Of a stretch of 64,000 nt of DNA, positions 51,860 through 63,399 are shown piece by piece; position 1 is the first letter of the stretch; the number at the start of each line of letters is the position of its first letter. The stretch is from Portunus trituberculatus (Eukaryota; Arthropoda; Malacostraca; Decapoda; Portunidae), in the NCBI RefSeq assembly GCF_017591435.1, contig NC_059289.1, positions 8,056,837-8,120,836 of the forward strand, written 5' to 3'. The position numbers and the translations under genes are program-made. A model generated the notes under the pieces. It did not search any database, was not told the origin of the DNA, and saw only the letters and a program-made list of their open reading frames with translations.

Positions 51860-54305
51860 TAGTTAGTTGCACGTGCACACACGCAAATACATGGGGAACT
51901 GAGGAACATAAGGATATGCAAAGAGAGGTGATTAAGTACTTGGGTAATATGATAAGAAGAGATGGAAGAATACTATTAGTTACTTTAAAAAACTGGAGAG
52001 AAATGGAAGTAATGGGTAATGCTGGACAATGGAGTAAGATGTTATTGTTGACTGGATCAGTGGGTGAAGGAGTCAACAAGGTACAGGGGGGAAGAAGAAC
52101 CATCATTGCTTGACCTAGTATTCACAAAGAAGCCAGAGCCCTCTCTCAACATACAATACCTTATGGTGTATGGGAAGAAGTGATCTTGTGACATTAGAGT
52201 TGGAAATACAGGAAGAGGATGGGATGGGATACAGAGATGACTACAAAAAAGAGATTGAATTATGCAAGAGCAGATTTTGAAAAATTAAGGAAATTTTTTG
52301 CTGATATTGAATGGAGAAACATTGTGTACAGAAGGACAATACAAGAGATATATGTAATATTCATACGGAAATATAATGGAGTAAAGAAATAGCACGTACC
52401 TATTTATAGAGTTAAGAAAAATATACACGCTTGGTACAATGCTAGATGCACAGAAGTTAGAAGGGCAAAAGATAAAGCTTGGAAGTTACTCATAAAACAG
52501 AAAAATGACAATAACAAACAGCAGTATAAGGAAGCAAAAATTGAATACATTAGAGTAAGGAGAAAGGAAGAAACTGAGAAAGATGAAAAAAGATGAAAGA
52601 TGAAAAATAAGGAAACAACAGAAAATATAATTAAAGGAGGGAAGACATACCAAACAGAAAAGGAAATATGTGAAATAATGAATGAGAGCTTCAAAACTGT
52701 GTTCATTGTAGAAGAGGATTTTAAAGAACCAAATAGGACATTGCATTGCCGAGGATTGCAGAAAATCATAGTGCACAAAGAAGATATTAGAAGATTATTA
52801 GATTATTTGGATGTCAGAAAAGCAATGGGGCTGGACTGTGTATCAGGCTGGGTGCTAAAAAAATGTAGAGCAACTGTTGGATCCAATTTGGTAAATGATT
52901 ACAAGTTCTTTAAATGAAGGGAGAGTTCCACTAGAATGGAAGAAGCCAACATAATACTGATATTTAAAGGAAGAAAGACAACTGAGCCCTTAAATTACAG
53001 ACCAGTGTCACTTTCAATTGTTATGGGGAAGTTGTGTGAAAGTTATAAAAAAATGGATTAAACATCTGGAAGAACAAGTTATATTGAACGGACAATTTGG
53101 GTTCAGGACAAGATGGTCACATGTATCGAACTTAAGTTTCTACTCAAGAGTAATAGAAGGACTGGAAAGCAGAGATGGATGGGTGGACACAGTATACCTG
53201 GACATAAAAAAGGCTTTATTGATAAAGTCCCTCATGAAGGATGGCTTTGGAAACTGGAGAACATAGGAGGACTGCCAGGAACTTTGTTAGACTGAATAAG
53301 GGATTATTTGAAGGATAGACAGATGAGAACTGTGATTAGAGATACATACTCATCTTAGGGTAAAGTAACAAGTAGAGTGCCACAAGGGTCAGTGTTAGCC
53401 CCTATTATGTTCCAAATTTATGTAAACAACATTCACAATGGGATAAACAGTTACATTAATTTGTTTGTTGATGATACAAAGCTGCTAAGAGTAATCAAAA
53501 CCCAGGAGGACTGTTTGGTGTTACGGGAAGATGTATTAACAAAATCTACGAATGGAGTAAGAAGTGGAAATTGGAGTTCAATGCCAAGAAATGTTACGTA
53601 GTGGAACTAGGAAAGAGTAAGAGAAGACCAATATGGAACTATCTGATGGGAGAGGAACAAATAATGAAGACTAAAGAGGAAAAAGATCTGGGAGTGATTA
53701 CACAGGAAAATCTGAACCCCGAAAAATGCAAAAGTAAGATACTTGGATTAGCATGTAAAATATTGACTAATATGAGAGTGGCATTTCAATTCATGGACAA
53801 TGATATGAAAAAAGTTATCACAAGAATAATATGTCCAAAGCTGGAATATGCAGCAGTGGTGTGGTCTCCGAACTCTTAAAAAGATACAAGAAGATTAGAA
53901 CGGATTCAGAAGATTGCTACAAAGAAAGTGCTGGAACTAAAGAACCTAACATAATGAAGATAGGCTAAAGGAAATGGGACTGCCAGCCTTACAAGATAGC
54001 AGAGAATGGGGAGACTTAATAACAATGTACAAGATAGTCAATGGTGTTGAAAAGATAGGCAAGGAAGACCTAGTGCTGGTGACAGAAGATAGAAGGACAA
54101 GAGGACATGTAAAAGATTAGGATGAGGCAGTGAGTGAAGGATATTGGAAAATAGTTTTCCACATAGAATGGTGAAAGAGTAGAATGCATTGAGTGATGAA
54201 GTTGCTACAGTACATATTGTGCATAACTTTAAGGAAAATTGGATAAATGGAGACAGGACAGTATGAGCCCCGCTCGAATCCTGTACAATACAACTAGGTA
54301 AGTAC
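51860..54305 (+). mobile_element. LINE array copy 2: endonuclease end plus reverse transcriptase, broken
   Basis: Same family as copy 1 but reaching further 5': remnants of the endonuclease C-terminus (VIKYLGNMIRRDGRILLVT) precede the linker (YARADFEKLRKFFADIEWRN; CTEVRRAKDKAWKLLIKQK) and the polymerase (DVRKAMGLDCVSGWVLKKC; NGQFGFRTRWSHVSN; MPQGSVLAPIMFQIYVNNIH; NLFVDDTKLLRV). Many stops and shifts. Ends ACAACTAGGTAAGTACACAC then (CA)n. Confidence 0.86.
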
Positions 54306-54319
54306 ACACACACACACAC

Positions 54320-55080
54320 GAGTGGAGTAAGAAGTGGAAATGGAGTTCAATACCAAGAAATGTCACATAATGAAACTAGGAAAGAGTAAGAGAAGACTGG
54401 TACGGAGCTATCTGATGGGAAAGGAACTAACAATGAAGACTAAAGAGGAGTAGGATTTGGAAGTGATTACACAGGAAAATCTGAGCCTCGAAAAACATGC
54501 AAGATACTTGGATTAGCATATAAAATGTTGACTAATATAAGAGTGGCATTTCAATTCATGGACAAAGATGTGATGAAAAAATTATCACAAGCATGATACA
54601 TCCAAAGCTGGAATGTGCAGCAGTGGTGTGGTCTCCGAGCTCTAAAAAAGATATAAGATTTAGAACGTATTCAGAAGATTGCTACAAAGATGGTGCCGGA
54701 ACTAAAGGCCCTAACATATGAAGAAAGGCTGAAGATACAAGATAGAAGAGAGTGAGGAGACCTAATAACAATGTATAAAATGATAAATGGCATTGAAAAG
54801 ATAGACAAGGAAGACCTGGTGCTAGTGATAGAAGTTAGAAGAACAAGAGAATATGTAAAGAAGGTTAGGATGAGGTAGTGTGTAAAGGATATTGGAAAAT
54901 ATCATTTTCCACATAGAATGGTGGAAAAGTGGAATGTATTAAGTGATGGAGTTGCTACAGCACATAATGTGCATAACTTTAAAGAAAAATTGGATAAATG
55001 GAGACATGGAGACAGGACACTATGAACCCTGCTCAAATCCTATACAATACAACGTAAGTAAATACAATGAGGTAAATACA
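54320..55080 (+). mobile_element. LINE array copy 3: 3' end only
   Basis: Begins GAGTGGAGTAAGAAGTGGAA and follows copy 2 from about 53551 onward nearly base for base with small deletions, ending TACAATACAACGTAAGTAAA. No open frame left. Confidence 0.85.
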
Positions 55081-57804
55081 CATGCACACACACTTCCCTA
55101 GTTCAGTGAAGGGTAAAGGAAAAAGACACACATTACTGCTCTTTTAAGAATCAACATTTTAAAATTTATACAGGAGTATTTGTCTTTGAAGTTAATTACA
55201 TATTTTGTGATCTTTAAAGAAAAAAATCAAATAATGTAAAGTATTGACTGACTAGATGTACATGTAAACATTAAGTAGCTAACTCATAACATTTTGTACA
55301 TAACATGCTGCAAAATATCATCATACATATATGAATTACATAAGTTACATATTTCACTTTTGTAGGGAACTCCAACATTGGAGGTTGATGTCTGGACTTG
55401 TCCTAAATAATGTTCTTGTCTTCGAGATCAGCCAAAGCTCATTTCAACTAGGGAACAATTTGACATTAAATAAAATAGTCCATGTATTTTTAAATACCAA
55501 GTTAACATCCCTGTGAAGGGAAGTAACTGAGACGAGGTGTCTTTATGGACATGTCTCTTGCTCACACTTCCACCTCAGCACCTCAACAGGAAACAAACTA
55601 GTCTGTTCTGTTCACACTGTATATGCTGCAGTGTTTGAGACCAGCCCTCAGCACCAAAGCCCAGCACTGACCCTTGCACCACCTCACCACACTCTTGTTG
55701 AGGCTGCTGAGGCTGTACTATCACCATCCATACATTCACAACCTCTCCATTCATCCCTACCATGCATTCACACTGCACATGCATCACTCTAGCACCTAAC
55801 ATCCCTTTAGTGTCCAATCATCCATCCATCCTGCCTCTTTATCACCTTTCCACCATAGTCGACTCTCACTCGCCCACAAACTATTTTTTTATTTTTAAGT
55901 TATCCATTTACAGAAAAAATTAATCCCTAAAAATAAATAGACTACTTCCATATAAACAGCTCCTGAGCTTGCAGCTGAATCATATATAAAGAGTATAACT
56001 TTTAATTACAATATAAAATATTTATAGATATGATACAATTTCAGTCTTAATACCAAAGACCAGGCATATACATATACACATGTGTGTATGTACGTTTTCA
56101 ATAAGGATTCATCACTAGCCTGAATATTTAATATCACTCCTACTATCACATTCCCTTCGAACTGCACAAGCCTGATATTCTTTCTTCCCTATTGGTGTAC
56201 TTGTACTTGAAGGTCAAGGTAAGAATATTGTTTTGGCATTCACAGTGTAGTAGTAGGTTGTACTTGGGCATGCCAGCAAATATTTGTACTTCACTTTGTC
56301 AGGTGAGGTGACAGTGCTAACTAGTGATGATGCCAAGGTAGGTAGGTCAGTCAGCAAGGTAATGGAAACTGCAGTTCATATCATACATACCAGTAATATT
56401 ATGTAAAGCTTCTTGGGCTCTTGCCCAGTAGAATGTTAAAGGTTTAGTAGTACACTGAGGTAAAGAATATATTATATATGTTTACTATATACACAAAGGC
56501 AATGGTTATAGGTACAAGAAATATATGAAGATGAAATGGCTATAATACAATGAATGAATGCAAAGGATATATAATATAGATGCTTAGGAAGCACACTAAA
56601 GTTACTATCATATTAGTGAGATTTTTGGTTGATGATAATGCAATACAATGAGTAGTGTCATGGTTGCTTCAGAGGCTGGAACACAGAGTTGTGTTCTAGT
56701 GTCACTATCACAGGACACCACACACCACTGGCCTTGCTGCTGCCAACACAAGGTCTGAGTATTGGAGGCATTCAGATACCTCATTTGTGTATGGGTTGAG
56801 TTTTGAAGGTAAACTTTAGGGCACTAACTCCTAGCCAGTTTAAGAGAGAATGTTTTGTTCTGTAAAAACCGTGCATGGTGGGAAAGGCAAAGAAAACTCC
56901 TTATGCTACATAGTGTCCATACACAGAGGCCATGCCTGTGTGGTGACCTCAGCATGGGCAAGGCAGGGCAGAGACTTCAATGATGTGTGCTGTGCTGACA
57001 AGTGATGTAGAAATTGAAGTGTAAACATGACATCAAAGATTAACTAACCACAATCCAACAAAATTAATGTATAAATATATTCCTATGATTGATAAGTTCA
57101 TTAATTCCATCAATCATTCTGTTCAAAGCCTAAGCACACACCAGTAACACTTCATTTCCTAGGCCTCAAACCTTTGACTTTCTCTCTATTACATGCAACA
57201 GACCATGAGGTGTCTGAAAAGGCTGCATTATGTTGGGCTATTTGCCACACCTCCGTCAATGCACACTAAGCAGATCACATGCAATTTTTTCCATGTATGT
57301 TGAGCAAAGAAATAAAAAGTGTTGCATTTGCTAAATTTTGCAGAGTGGATTTGGCTGGCAGTGAGTGTGCTAAGAGGACTGGCACTGCAGGGGAGCAGTT
57401 CAAAGAGAGTCAACACAAACCAAGATCTCGCCTTGTATGGATACAGTAATGAAATTGCATGCACTTTTAAGAATTACGGAAGCAACATTGTTTGAAAAGC
57501 TTCACTGAAAGGTGTGGGCTTTGGAATGTAACTCATGTTGAACAAATTTCTGTCTACCACAGTGGAGACACTTTCCATCTTTGGTGAACCTGACAAAAAT
57601 ATGCACAACAAAAAATGTGTATGTAAATGAGTGCATTACAAGCAAACTGATGGAGAAGTGACGAGTTTGTATGAGATCAGCGCAGAAAGCTTGGGTCGTT
57701 GTGACATTAGTGAATGGGGAATGTTTACAGATGAGCCGATGTAATGGCAAGGAGACAGAACACCTCCACAAGACATAGAAAGTCACGTCTGATGAGCAAT
57801 GCAA
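55081..57804. other. AT-rich stretch; likely long 3' UTR of the ZNF236-like gene plus spacer
   Basis: No coding exon seen on either strand. On the minus strand this is directly downstream of the ZNF236-like stop codon (57805-57807), so at least the upper part is probably its 3' UTR. Several TTTATT (minus-strand AATAAA) occur, for example near 55888, and I cannot say which is used. No repeat family of this window was recognised here. Confidence 0.6.
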
Positions 57805-59430
57805 TCAATTGTTTACTGTTGGAAACAGTTCCAGTGGATCGAGCTCTTCCCCACCAGCCTGGGAGGTCCCCATGGAGCCCTCCCGCTGTGTTTCAGAGGT
57901 GAAGTTGATCTTGAGTCCTACCTTTTCAATGGCAAGGGGATTCTCAAGAGCCAGCTGGAGATGCTCGTCAATAATGTGAGGGTACAAAGCTGCCCTGGCA
58001 TTGAAGTGTTCAGTACAAAACACGCACTGCAATCCCTTGGCCTCATTCTCATTCTGGTGCGACTTGATGTGCTTCTGAAGGCTGGTGGAAGAGCCAAACA
58101 CCACACCACAGCGAGTGCAACTGTACTGCTTTAGGTGCGTGATCATGTGCTGGCTGAGGCTCGACTCATACCGGAAAATCTTGGCACAGTTTGGCATGCT
58201 ACACTTCAGATTACCATTATCAGATTCCACTTCCATTTTAGGAGTAATTATTTCTAAGTTGCTACTATTATCCACTTCCATCTTGGGAGTCATGATTTCT
58301 TCAATGCCCAGACCCGAGGTGTTCTTGTCAGCTTGTATGGAGTGCAGTGCAGTGGAGTTAACAGGAGCTTCCTCCAGTATGGTCTCGGGAATGATGACAG
58401 ACTCTGGCATGTCCTTTTCTATGTTATCAGAATCCTGTTCCACTTTGATGAAAATATTGTGAGACATGAGATGTTCCTGCCAGTCAGACACCTTGGAGAA
58501 GTACTTTGAGCACAAGGTGCACTGCACAGTGTTGTCCTGTCCAGGCACAGCAATGTCAGTGAGAGTGAGTTCATTGTGGACAAATGAAGTTACAGCATCT
58601 TGGTCCAGCTGATTCTGTTCCAGTATGCTGACTGTTGGCTCACTCACCAGCCTCCCATTGTCATCAACCATGCAGATCTCAAAGTCAGATTCGCCCAAAC
58701 CTTCATTGTTGGGAGTACGAACATTCTGAGGCTGAGTCATCACCACATTGGGATTGACAGAAATGGAATCCTCAGCGTCCTCATCCCCAGTGCCCTCCCC
58801 AGCACCCATCATTGCCACCCCTGATGCCTGGAGCTGGCTCAGCAGACTCTCATCCAGTGTCATGGGCTGGATGTTCAGCAGAGACGAGGGATCAATGCTG
58901 CCTAGATTGAGCCCGTGTATATGTAGAGAGACGGTGCCATCCGCCATCATTATCACAGGATTGAGGTTCTCCTCATTAGGAATTTCCATCACAGTCTGTT
59001 CAGCCTGAGCCTCTGTGTTTATGTCGTCTTCATTTATAGTGTCTAGTTTGTTGGGTGCTTTGGTGGCCACAGACGGAATGGCCTTGAAGTGCTTGATGAC
59101 GTGAGCCTTGCGGTGACCGGATGTTCTGAACTTCATCCCGCAGTGATTGCACTTGAAAGGTTTGTCACCTGTGTGTAGTCGCATGTGTATGCTCAAGCTG
59201 CCTTTGGTGGCAAACATTGTGTTGCAGATGTGGCACATGAAATCTTTCTTCTTAGTGTGTGTTTTCATGTGTACATCTAAAGTAGATTTAACAGCAAAGG
59301 CCTTGTTACACTGAGAACAGGAGAAGGGTCTCTCTCCTGTGTGGATTCTGATGTGTCGCACTAAGTCTGAAGGTTTCTTAAAACTCTTGCTGCATGTCTT
59401 GCAGGAATGAGCATGCTTTTGTGTGTCAGC
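57805..59430 (-). CDS. ZNF236: ZNF236-like terminal exon with eight zinc fingers
   Basis: 542 codons with stop. Starts after the acceptor TTTTTCAG at ADTQKHAHSCKTCSKSF. Fingers in order: four linked C2H2 units with HTGERPF/HTGDKPF linkers, then a roughly 190-residue acidic linker (NLGSIDPSSLLNIQPMTLDE; DICMVDDN-like stretches), an isolated finger (CTLCSKYFSKVSDWQEHLMSH), then three more (SMPNCAKIFRYESSLSQH, CTRCGVVFGSSTSLQKH, CVFCTEHFNARAALYPH). Ends PLELFPTVNN. The second-last linker carries two similar PKMEVD/PKMEVES repeats. Confidence 0.9.
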   Translation of the reverse strand, partial: ADTQKHAHSCKTCSKSFKKPSDLVRHIRIHTGERPFSCSQCNKAFAVKSTLDVHMKTHTKKKDFMCHICNTMFATKGSLSIHMRLHTGDKPFKCNHCGMKFRTSGHRKAHVIKHFKAIPSVATKAPNKLDTINEDDINTEAQAEQTVMEIPNEENLNPVIMMADGTVSLHIHGLNLGSIDPSSLLNIQPMTLDESLLSQLQASGVAMMGAGEGTGDEDAEDSISVNPNVVMTQPQNVRTPNNEGLGESDFEICMVDDNGRLVSEPTVSILEQNQLDQDAVTSFVHNELTLTDIAVPGQDNTVQCTLCSKYFSKVSDWQEHLMSHNIFIKVEQDSDNIEKDMPESVIIPETILEEAPVNSTALHSIQADKNTSGLGIEEIMTPKMEVDNSSNLEIITPKMEVESDNGNLKCSMPNCAKIFRYESSLSQHMITHLKQYSCTRCGVVFGSSTSLQKHIKSHQNENEAKGLQCVFCTEHFNARAALYPHIIDEHLQLALENPLAIEKVGLKINFTSETQREGSMGTSQAGGEELDPLELFPTVNN

Positions 59431-62400
59431 CTGAAAAATTGAAGCACAGATTACTGAAGGTACTAGATAGTCTTGGATATGAACTGTTGCTTTCTTCATC
59501 TCAAGAGAGCTTGATGTACACCTTGTACTTAGCTTTTTATGGTGCACTTGTCCTTATGACACACTACTACAAATACAAGAGCATACACAAGAAAGTCCTC
59601 CACAAAACTCATATTTCCATGAAACTCCAACAAGACTCACCTCCTCTGATGCACTGTCCTTCCCGTACAAGACATGAAGGTTCTTGTCTTCCTGGGCCAA
59701 GCGCTGCTGCTTGCCATCACCACTTTTACCTTCTTGCTTCCCCTGACCCTCCTCCAGACTAAGGTTGGCTTCAGTTGTCTGCTGTAGAATGGTATCCATC
59801 TCCTCAGCAGTGAGGATAACCTTCTCCTTACCATCACCACCATCATCATCTTGCTGTGTGGGGAGACAGAAAATTTAATCATCATTTGCTGTGATGGGTT
59901 TGACTTTCCCAATACTGTGTTTGGTGAGACACTGTGGTGTGTAAATAGACTGTGGAATGTTAGCTACGGTGAAAAGGGGTGAGATGAGGAGGAAAGACCA
60001 AGAAGAGAGGTAGAAGACAGAGAAGAGAGGAAGACAGGAAGACCAAGAAGATAGAAAGGAGACAAAGAAAACAAGAGGAGAGAGAGAGAGAAGGGGGGGG
60101 GGGGTGCTGCATGTTCTACCTTGGATTTACTAAAGGCTTCATTGAGCAGGTCGATGCTGTGGACTTTGATGTGCCGTTGGAATGCCTCTGGAGTTGTGAA
60201 CATCTTGTCACACACAGGACACTGCCACATGCTGCAAAACCAACAAGTTAATTAACTGCACAATGCTACAAAATACTAATCATCCCTACACATATTGAAT
60301 AAAAGTCCATTATCTCTCACCTCTGACAAATATTATAAAAAAAAAAATCCCCAAATAATGTATCCTTTTGAGGTTCTTTCATTGCAATACCTAGAATGTT
60401 CCCCTTGGATGTGCTTGAGAAGTTGAGCTGAAGTCTGGAATTTCTCTGGACAGACGTTGCACTGGTGGCTTTCTGAGGATTGGAGGTGCTGCTGCTGGTG
60501 CTCCTGTTAACACACGGCACAGTGAGGGAACATGTCAGGTAGTGGGTGTGTGCAGCATTGGTCTTTATTCTGAAACACTTCTGCCCACATCACTCCTTTT
60601 AAAACAATCTTGCTGAAGTTATAATTTTTTAAGGGTGTTGTTATTGTTCTAGAGACATATTAATAAGATTTTATATTATGGAGAAACCTTATTGAGAACC
60701 CAGATAAGTATCTCTGTGATCTTTGAAAACAGTTGTAGAAAGAGCAAAGTGTTTCTGAATATGGGTCACTGGTGCATTCTGTCCTACAAAACCAGAAACA
60801 TCCAGCACAAGCTCCAGAACTGTCATCACATTTATGTCAGTCAATTTCTGTGTATTCACCTTGAAGGATTGGCAGGTGAGGAACTCTTTGCTGCAGGTGT
60901 TACAGCGATACACCTTGTCAGCGGTGTGTGTTCGCCAGTGGGAGCGGAGGTGAGACAGCTTGAGGAACATTTTCTTACATTCGCCACACCTTGAAGAGAG
61001 GCAAAGGATAATAAGTATGCTGGTAATGCTCCATCATTTGGTTTCCTGAATGCTTTGGTGTGATTTGAAGCTCAATGCAGGAAAATGTGAGAGGAGGTGC
61101 ATCACAATAAACATACACATGCAATACTTACTTGTACATCTTTGTAACGGACACCATGGAGTCCTGAGGCTCCTTCCTTGGTGTAGCAGTGCTGGGCGAG
61201 TCTCCAGCCGGGGTAATGTCAGACACCTCACCGATGGACTCCTGAGAACTCAGCAGCTGCACAAGTTGTGAGGAGGGAATCTCACTTCCCTGGCCTAGGT
61301 TTGACAGGTCCAGGGTGGGCTGGGGAAAAAATTCAATTATAATTTTCTGATCTTTGTAAAAATTATACTACTTCCATTTTGTTCATTTGCAAATAATAAA
61401 GATACTATTAGACACTCCAGCTAAGTAATGAAAAAGAAGCAATGGCTAATGAGTCTCACTGTTACATGGAAGGTGAAGCCGTCCGAGAAGGCCTGGTGGT
61501 CAAAGTTGGACTCGAGCAGCGTGGTGGTGGCAGAAGCAGTAGTACCATCAGTGCCAGCAGCAACACCAGCAGAATGTGAGGGCACAATGCTGGTCCCCTC
61601 ATCCCTCTCTACCAGACTGGCTGTCAGCACATCGCCAGTGGGGCCACCAAGACTTTCTCCTGCACCAACATGCACAAAATGATCTATAAATTCATTCTAC
61701 ATAAATCATCATTACTTCATGGGTTTTTTTCTCATTGTGGCCCTTTTAGTATTTTGAAACTTGGACTCCCTCATTGTGTATTTTCTTCTCACACAGTGTC
61801 TACTCTCCTAAATATAAACAGACATCCAAAATAATCTAAGTTACGGTGAACAGTCCATGAGAAGTCCATGTGCCTCACCTGAGTTTGCTTGGTCTGTGGT
61901 GTTGGTGATGACAGCCTCACTGTTTTCCTCAAGCTGCAGATTGGCTGGCAGCACCTGGGAGGTAGTGTTGATCATGGAGGGAGGCAGGTTGACCATCTCA
62001 AGCCCTCCAGGATCTCCAAGGGAATTGAAGTCCTGGCTGTGGTCAAGTATTGTTTGACGAGAAGAAACGGAGGCAGAATAGTGTGAAGCAGGGGACTGGT
62101 TTATGATGCTGGGCTGAGACTGTATCACTGAGGTAACATTGGCAGTCTCCTCCCTAGTGGGTCCCTGGATGACTGAGGGCTGGTGGACGGTGAGGATGCT
62201 GCCCCCAGCGGACTGAGGGATGGTGAGGATGGTGGTTCCTGCATTGGTCTGAGTGAAGTGGCTTGGGACGGAGGTTTGGGTCACCTGGACAGAAGGGCTG
62301 GACAGGAGGATGGAAGAGCCACTGGTGCTCTGCAGAATGGATGTGGTACTGCTATCCTGAAGAATAGAGGAAGCAGAGGAATGTGGAAGGAGGATTGAGG

Positions 62401-63399
62401 AGCCAGAAGTGCCCTGTCCTCCTGAGGAATGGGGAAGGAGTACTGATGAAGTGTTGAGATGAGTGGTAATGGTCGGTGGCTGGGAGCCAATGATCACAGT
62501 TTCTCCTGACGCCAAGGAGTTTTCTACACCAGTCTGCAGATCAGCCAAGGTGAGTTCTTCCTCGCCAACACCTTGCCCAAAGGCTGCTGGAAGAACCTGC
62601 ATAAAACAACAAACATGTACAAGCAACTCTCAACAACAAATAAAAGTACATCTCCATAAAAATACTTCCACACAAAAAATATACTCGTACATATTATGTG
62701 CCCAATACAAAATACCCTTGCCAACTAATTGTCAAAGTAATGAATATAAGACATAAGAAGTGTCTCTCTTTTCCTGTTTTCCCAAGCCGGTGGCTTAGAA
62801 TACTCTCAGTGACCACCCATACCTGAGCTGTGGCTTGTTCCTCCTGTTGCTGGTGTTGAGTCTGCTGCTGCAGCTCTCCAGACAGAGGGAAATCCCCCTC
62901 CTGGAATACTCCTGCCATGCCTGTCAGCTCTGACACATCTGCCTCGGATAGTGCAGGCGTGGACTGCTGGCCATACAGGCTGGTGGTGAGCAGTGCCTGT
63001 TGGTTGTCACCCTGCAGGTTTGATCCGGCAGCCCTCACCGCCTCCATGGCCAGCTCGTGGCGGTGGGTCTTCATGTGCTTCTTGCAGTTAGTGTTGGTTT
63101 TGAATGTTTTCTGGCAGTATGGACACATGTATGGACGTTCCTGTGAGGGGCACAAAACCAAATCAAGTAATGATAAAGTAAACTTCCATAGAAGTAAAAA
63201 ATCACAAATCCATGTAGAGTAAGACCATAATGAGTGTTATGTCCAATCTGATATAAAACTCACTGAGGAATGGATTGTCTTATGTCTTCTCAGACTGCCG
63301 CTGGTGGCAAACAGGCGGCTGCATTGGTCACACTTGTGGGTGCGCTGGCCTGTGTGTGTCTTGTGGTGGGACTTGAGCACACTCAGTGAAAGAAACTGT
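57805..63399 (-). CDS. ZNF236: ZNF236-like C2H2 zinc-finger protein, 3' ten exons
   Basis: Ten exons on the minus strand, in order: 63399-63264, 63140-62823, 62596-61879, 61659-61460, 61319-61132, 60989-60860, 60503-60391, 60231-60120, 59853-59641, 59430-57805. All join in frame (1251 codons visible) and the gene continues 5' beyond the window. Fourteen complete C2H2 fingers and part of another are visible, in groups split by long acidic or Ser/Thr-rich linkers. The four-finger block with KKPSDLVRHIRIHTGERPF, AFAVKSTLDVHMKTH and MFATKGSLSIHMRLHTGDKPF matches the SDLVRHIRIHTGE/FAVKSTL pattern of vertebrate ZNF236, and the finger grouping is similar. ZNF236 is a nuclear, probably DNA-binding protein first linked to glucose response; its targets are unknown. 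The gene name is by similarity and needs tree support. Confidence 0.82.
59641..59853 (-). CDS. ZNF236: ZNF236-like linker exon
   Basis: 71 codons, phase 0 at both ends, acceptor CCCCACACAG, donor GTGAGT. Encodes QDDDGGDGKEKVILTAEEMD, TILQQTTEANLSLEEGQG and ends GKDSASEE. No finger. Symmetric, so it could be skipped in frame. Confidence 0.85.
60120..60231 (-). CDS. ZNF236: ZNF236-like exon with one zinc finger
   Basis: Acceptor TTTTGCAG, donor GTAGAA. Encodes MWQCPVCDKMFTTPEAFQRH IKVHSIDLLNEAFSKSK with one C2H2 finger. Confidence 0.88.
60391..60503 (-). CDS. ZNF236: ZNF236-like exon with one zinc finger
   Basis: Acceptor GTTAACAG, donor GTATTG. Encodes EHQQQHLQSSESHQ, where the first His residues complete the finger begun in the preceding exon, and CNVCPEKFQTSAQLLKHIQG with EH. 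Confidence 0.88.
60565..60765. mobile_element. MITE family C copy in a ZNF236-like intron
   Basis: Left tip TTTATTCTGAAACACTTCTG, right tip AGAGCAAAGTGTTTCTGAATATGG: inverted repeats of about 18 bp. Interior GACATATTAATAAGATTTTA and TATCTCTGTGATCTTTGAAAA are shared with the other copies. About 200 bp, no coding. Confidence 0.78.
60860..60989 (-). CDS. ZNF236: ZNF236-like exon with one and a half zinc fingers
   Basis: Acceptor CTCTTCAAG (AAG instead of CAG), donor GTGAAT. Encodes CGECKKMFLKLSHLRSHWRT, HTADKVYR, and CNTCSKEFLTCQSFK, whose two His come from the next exon. Confidence 0.88.
61132..61319 (-). CDS. ZNF236: ZNF236-like linker exon
   Basis: Acceptor TTCCCCAG, donor GTAAGT. Encodes PTLDLSNLGQGSEIPSSQLV, then Ser/Thr-rich sequence and SVTKMY plus a split Lys. 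No finger until the next exon. Confidence 0.87.
61460..61659 (-). CDS. ZNF236: ZNF236-like linker exon
   Basis: Acceptor TTGGTGCAG, donor GTGAGA. Encodes ESLGGPTGDVLTASLVERDE, a Thr/Ala-rich run and LESNFDHQAFSDGFTFHVT. Confidence 0.85.
61879..62596 (-). CDS. ZNF236: ZNF236-like large linker exon, Ser/Thr/Gln-rich
   Basis: Acceptor TTTATGCAG, donor GTGAGG. 718 nt. Encodes VLPAAFGQGVGEEELTLADL, then repeated SSILLPHSS/SSILLSSPS units (a degenerate short protein repeat) and NSLGDPGGLEMVNLPPSMIN. Low-complexity transactivation-like sequence without fingers. The repeats could be functional or drift; I cannot tell. Confidence 0.87.
62823..63140 (-). CDS. ZNF236: ZNF236-like exon with one finger and Gln-rich tail
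   Basis: Acceptor CCCTCACAG, donor GTATGG. 318 nt, phase 0 at both ends. Encodes ERPYMCPYCQKTFKTNTNCK KHMKTHRHELAMEAVRAAGS and ends in a Gln-rich run. Confidence 0.9.
63264..63399 (-). CDS. ZNF236: ZNF236-like exon, most 5' one in the window
   Basis: Acceptor GCCCACAG, donor GTGAGT. Encodes the second half of a finger (QFLSLSVLKSHHKTHTGQRT) and a full one (CDQCSRLFATSGSLRRHKTIH). The Cys pair of the first finger must lie in an exon beyond 64000 or unseen in 63400-64000. Confidence 0.88.

Noticed and set aside
57799..58134. Plus-strand frames across the zinc-finger gene
   Set aside because: They are reverse shadows of the ZNF236-like exons; the zinc-finger pattern is only on the minus strand.
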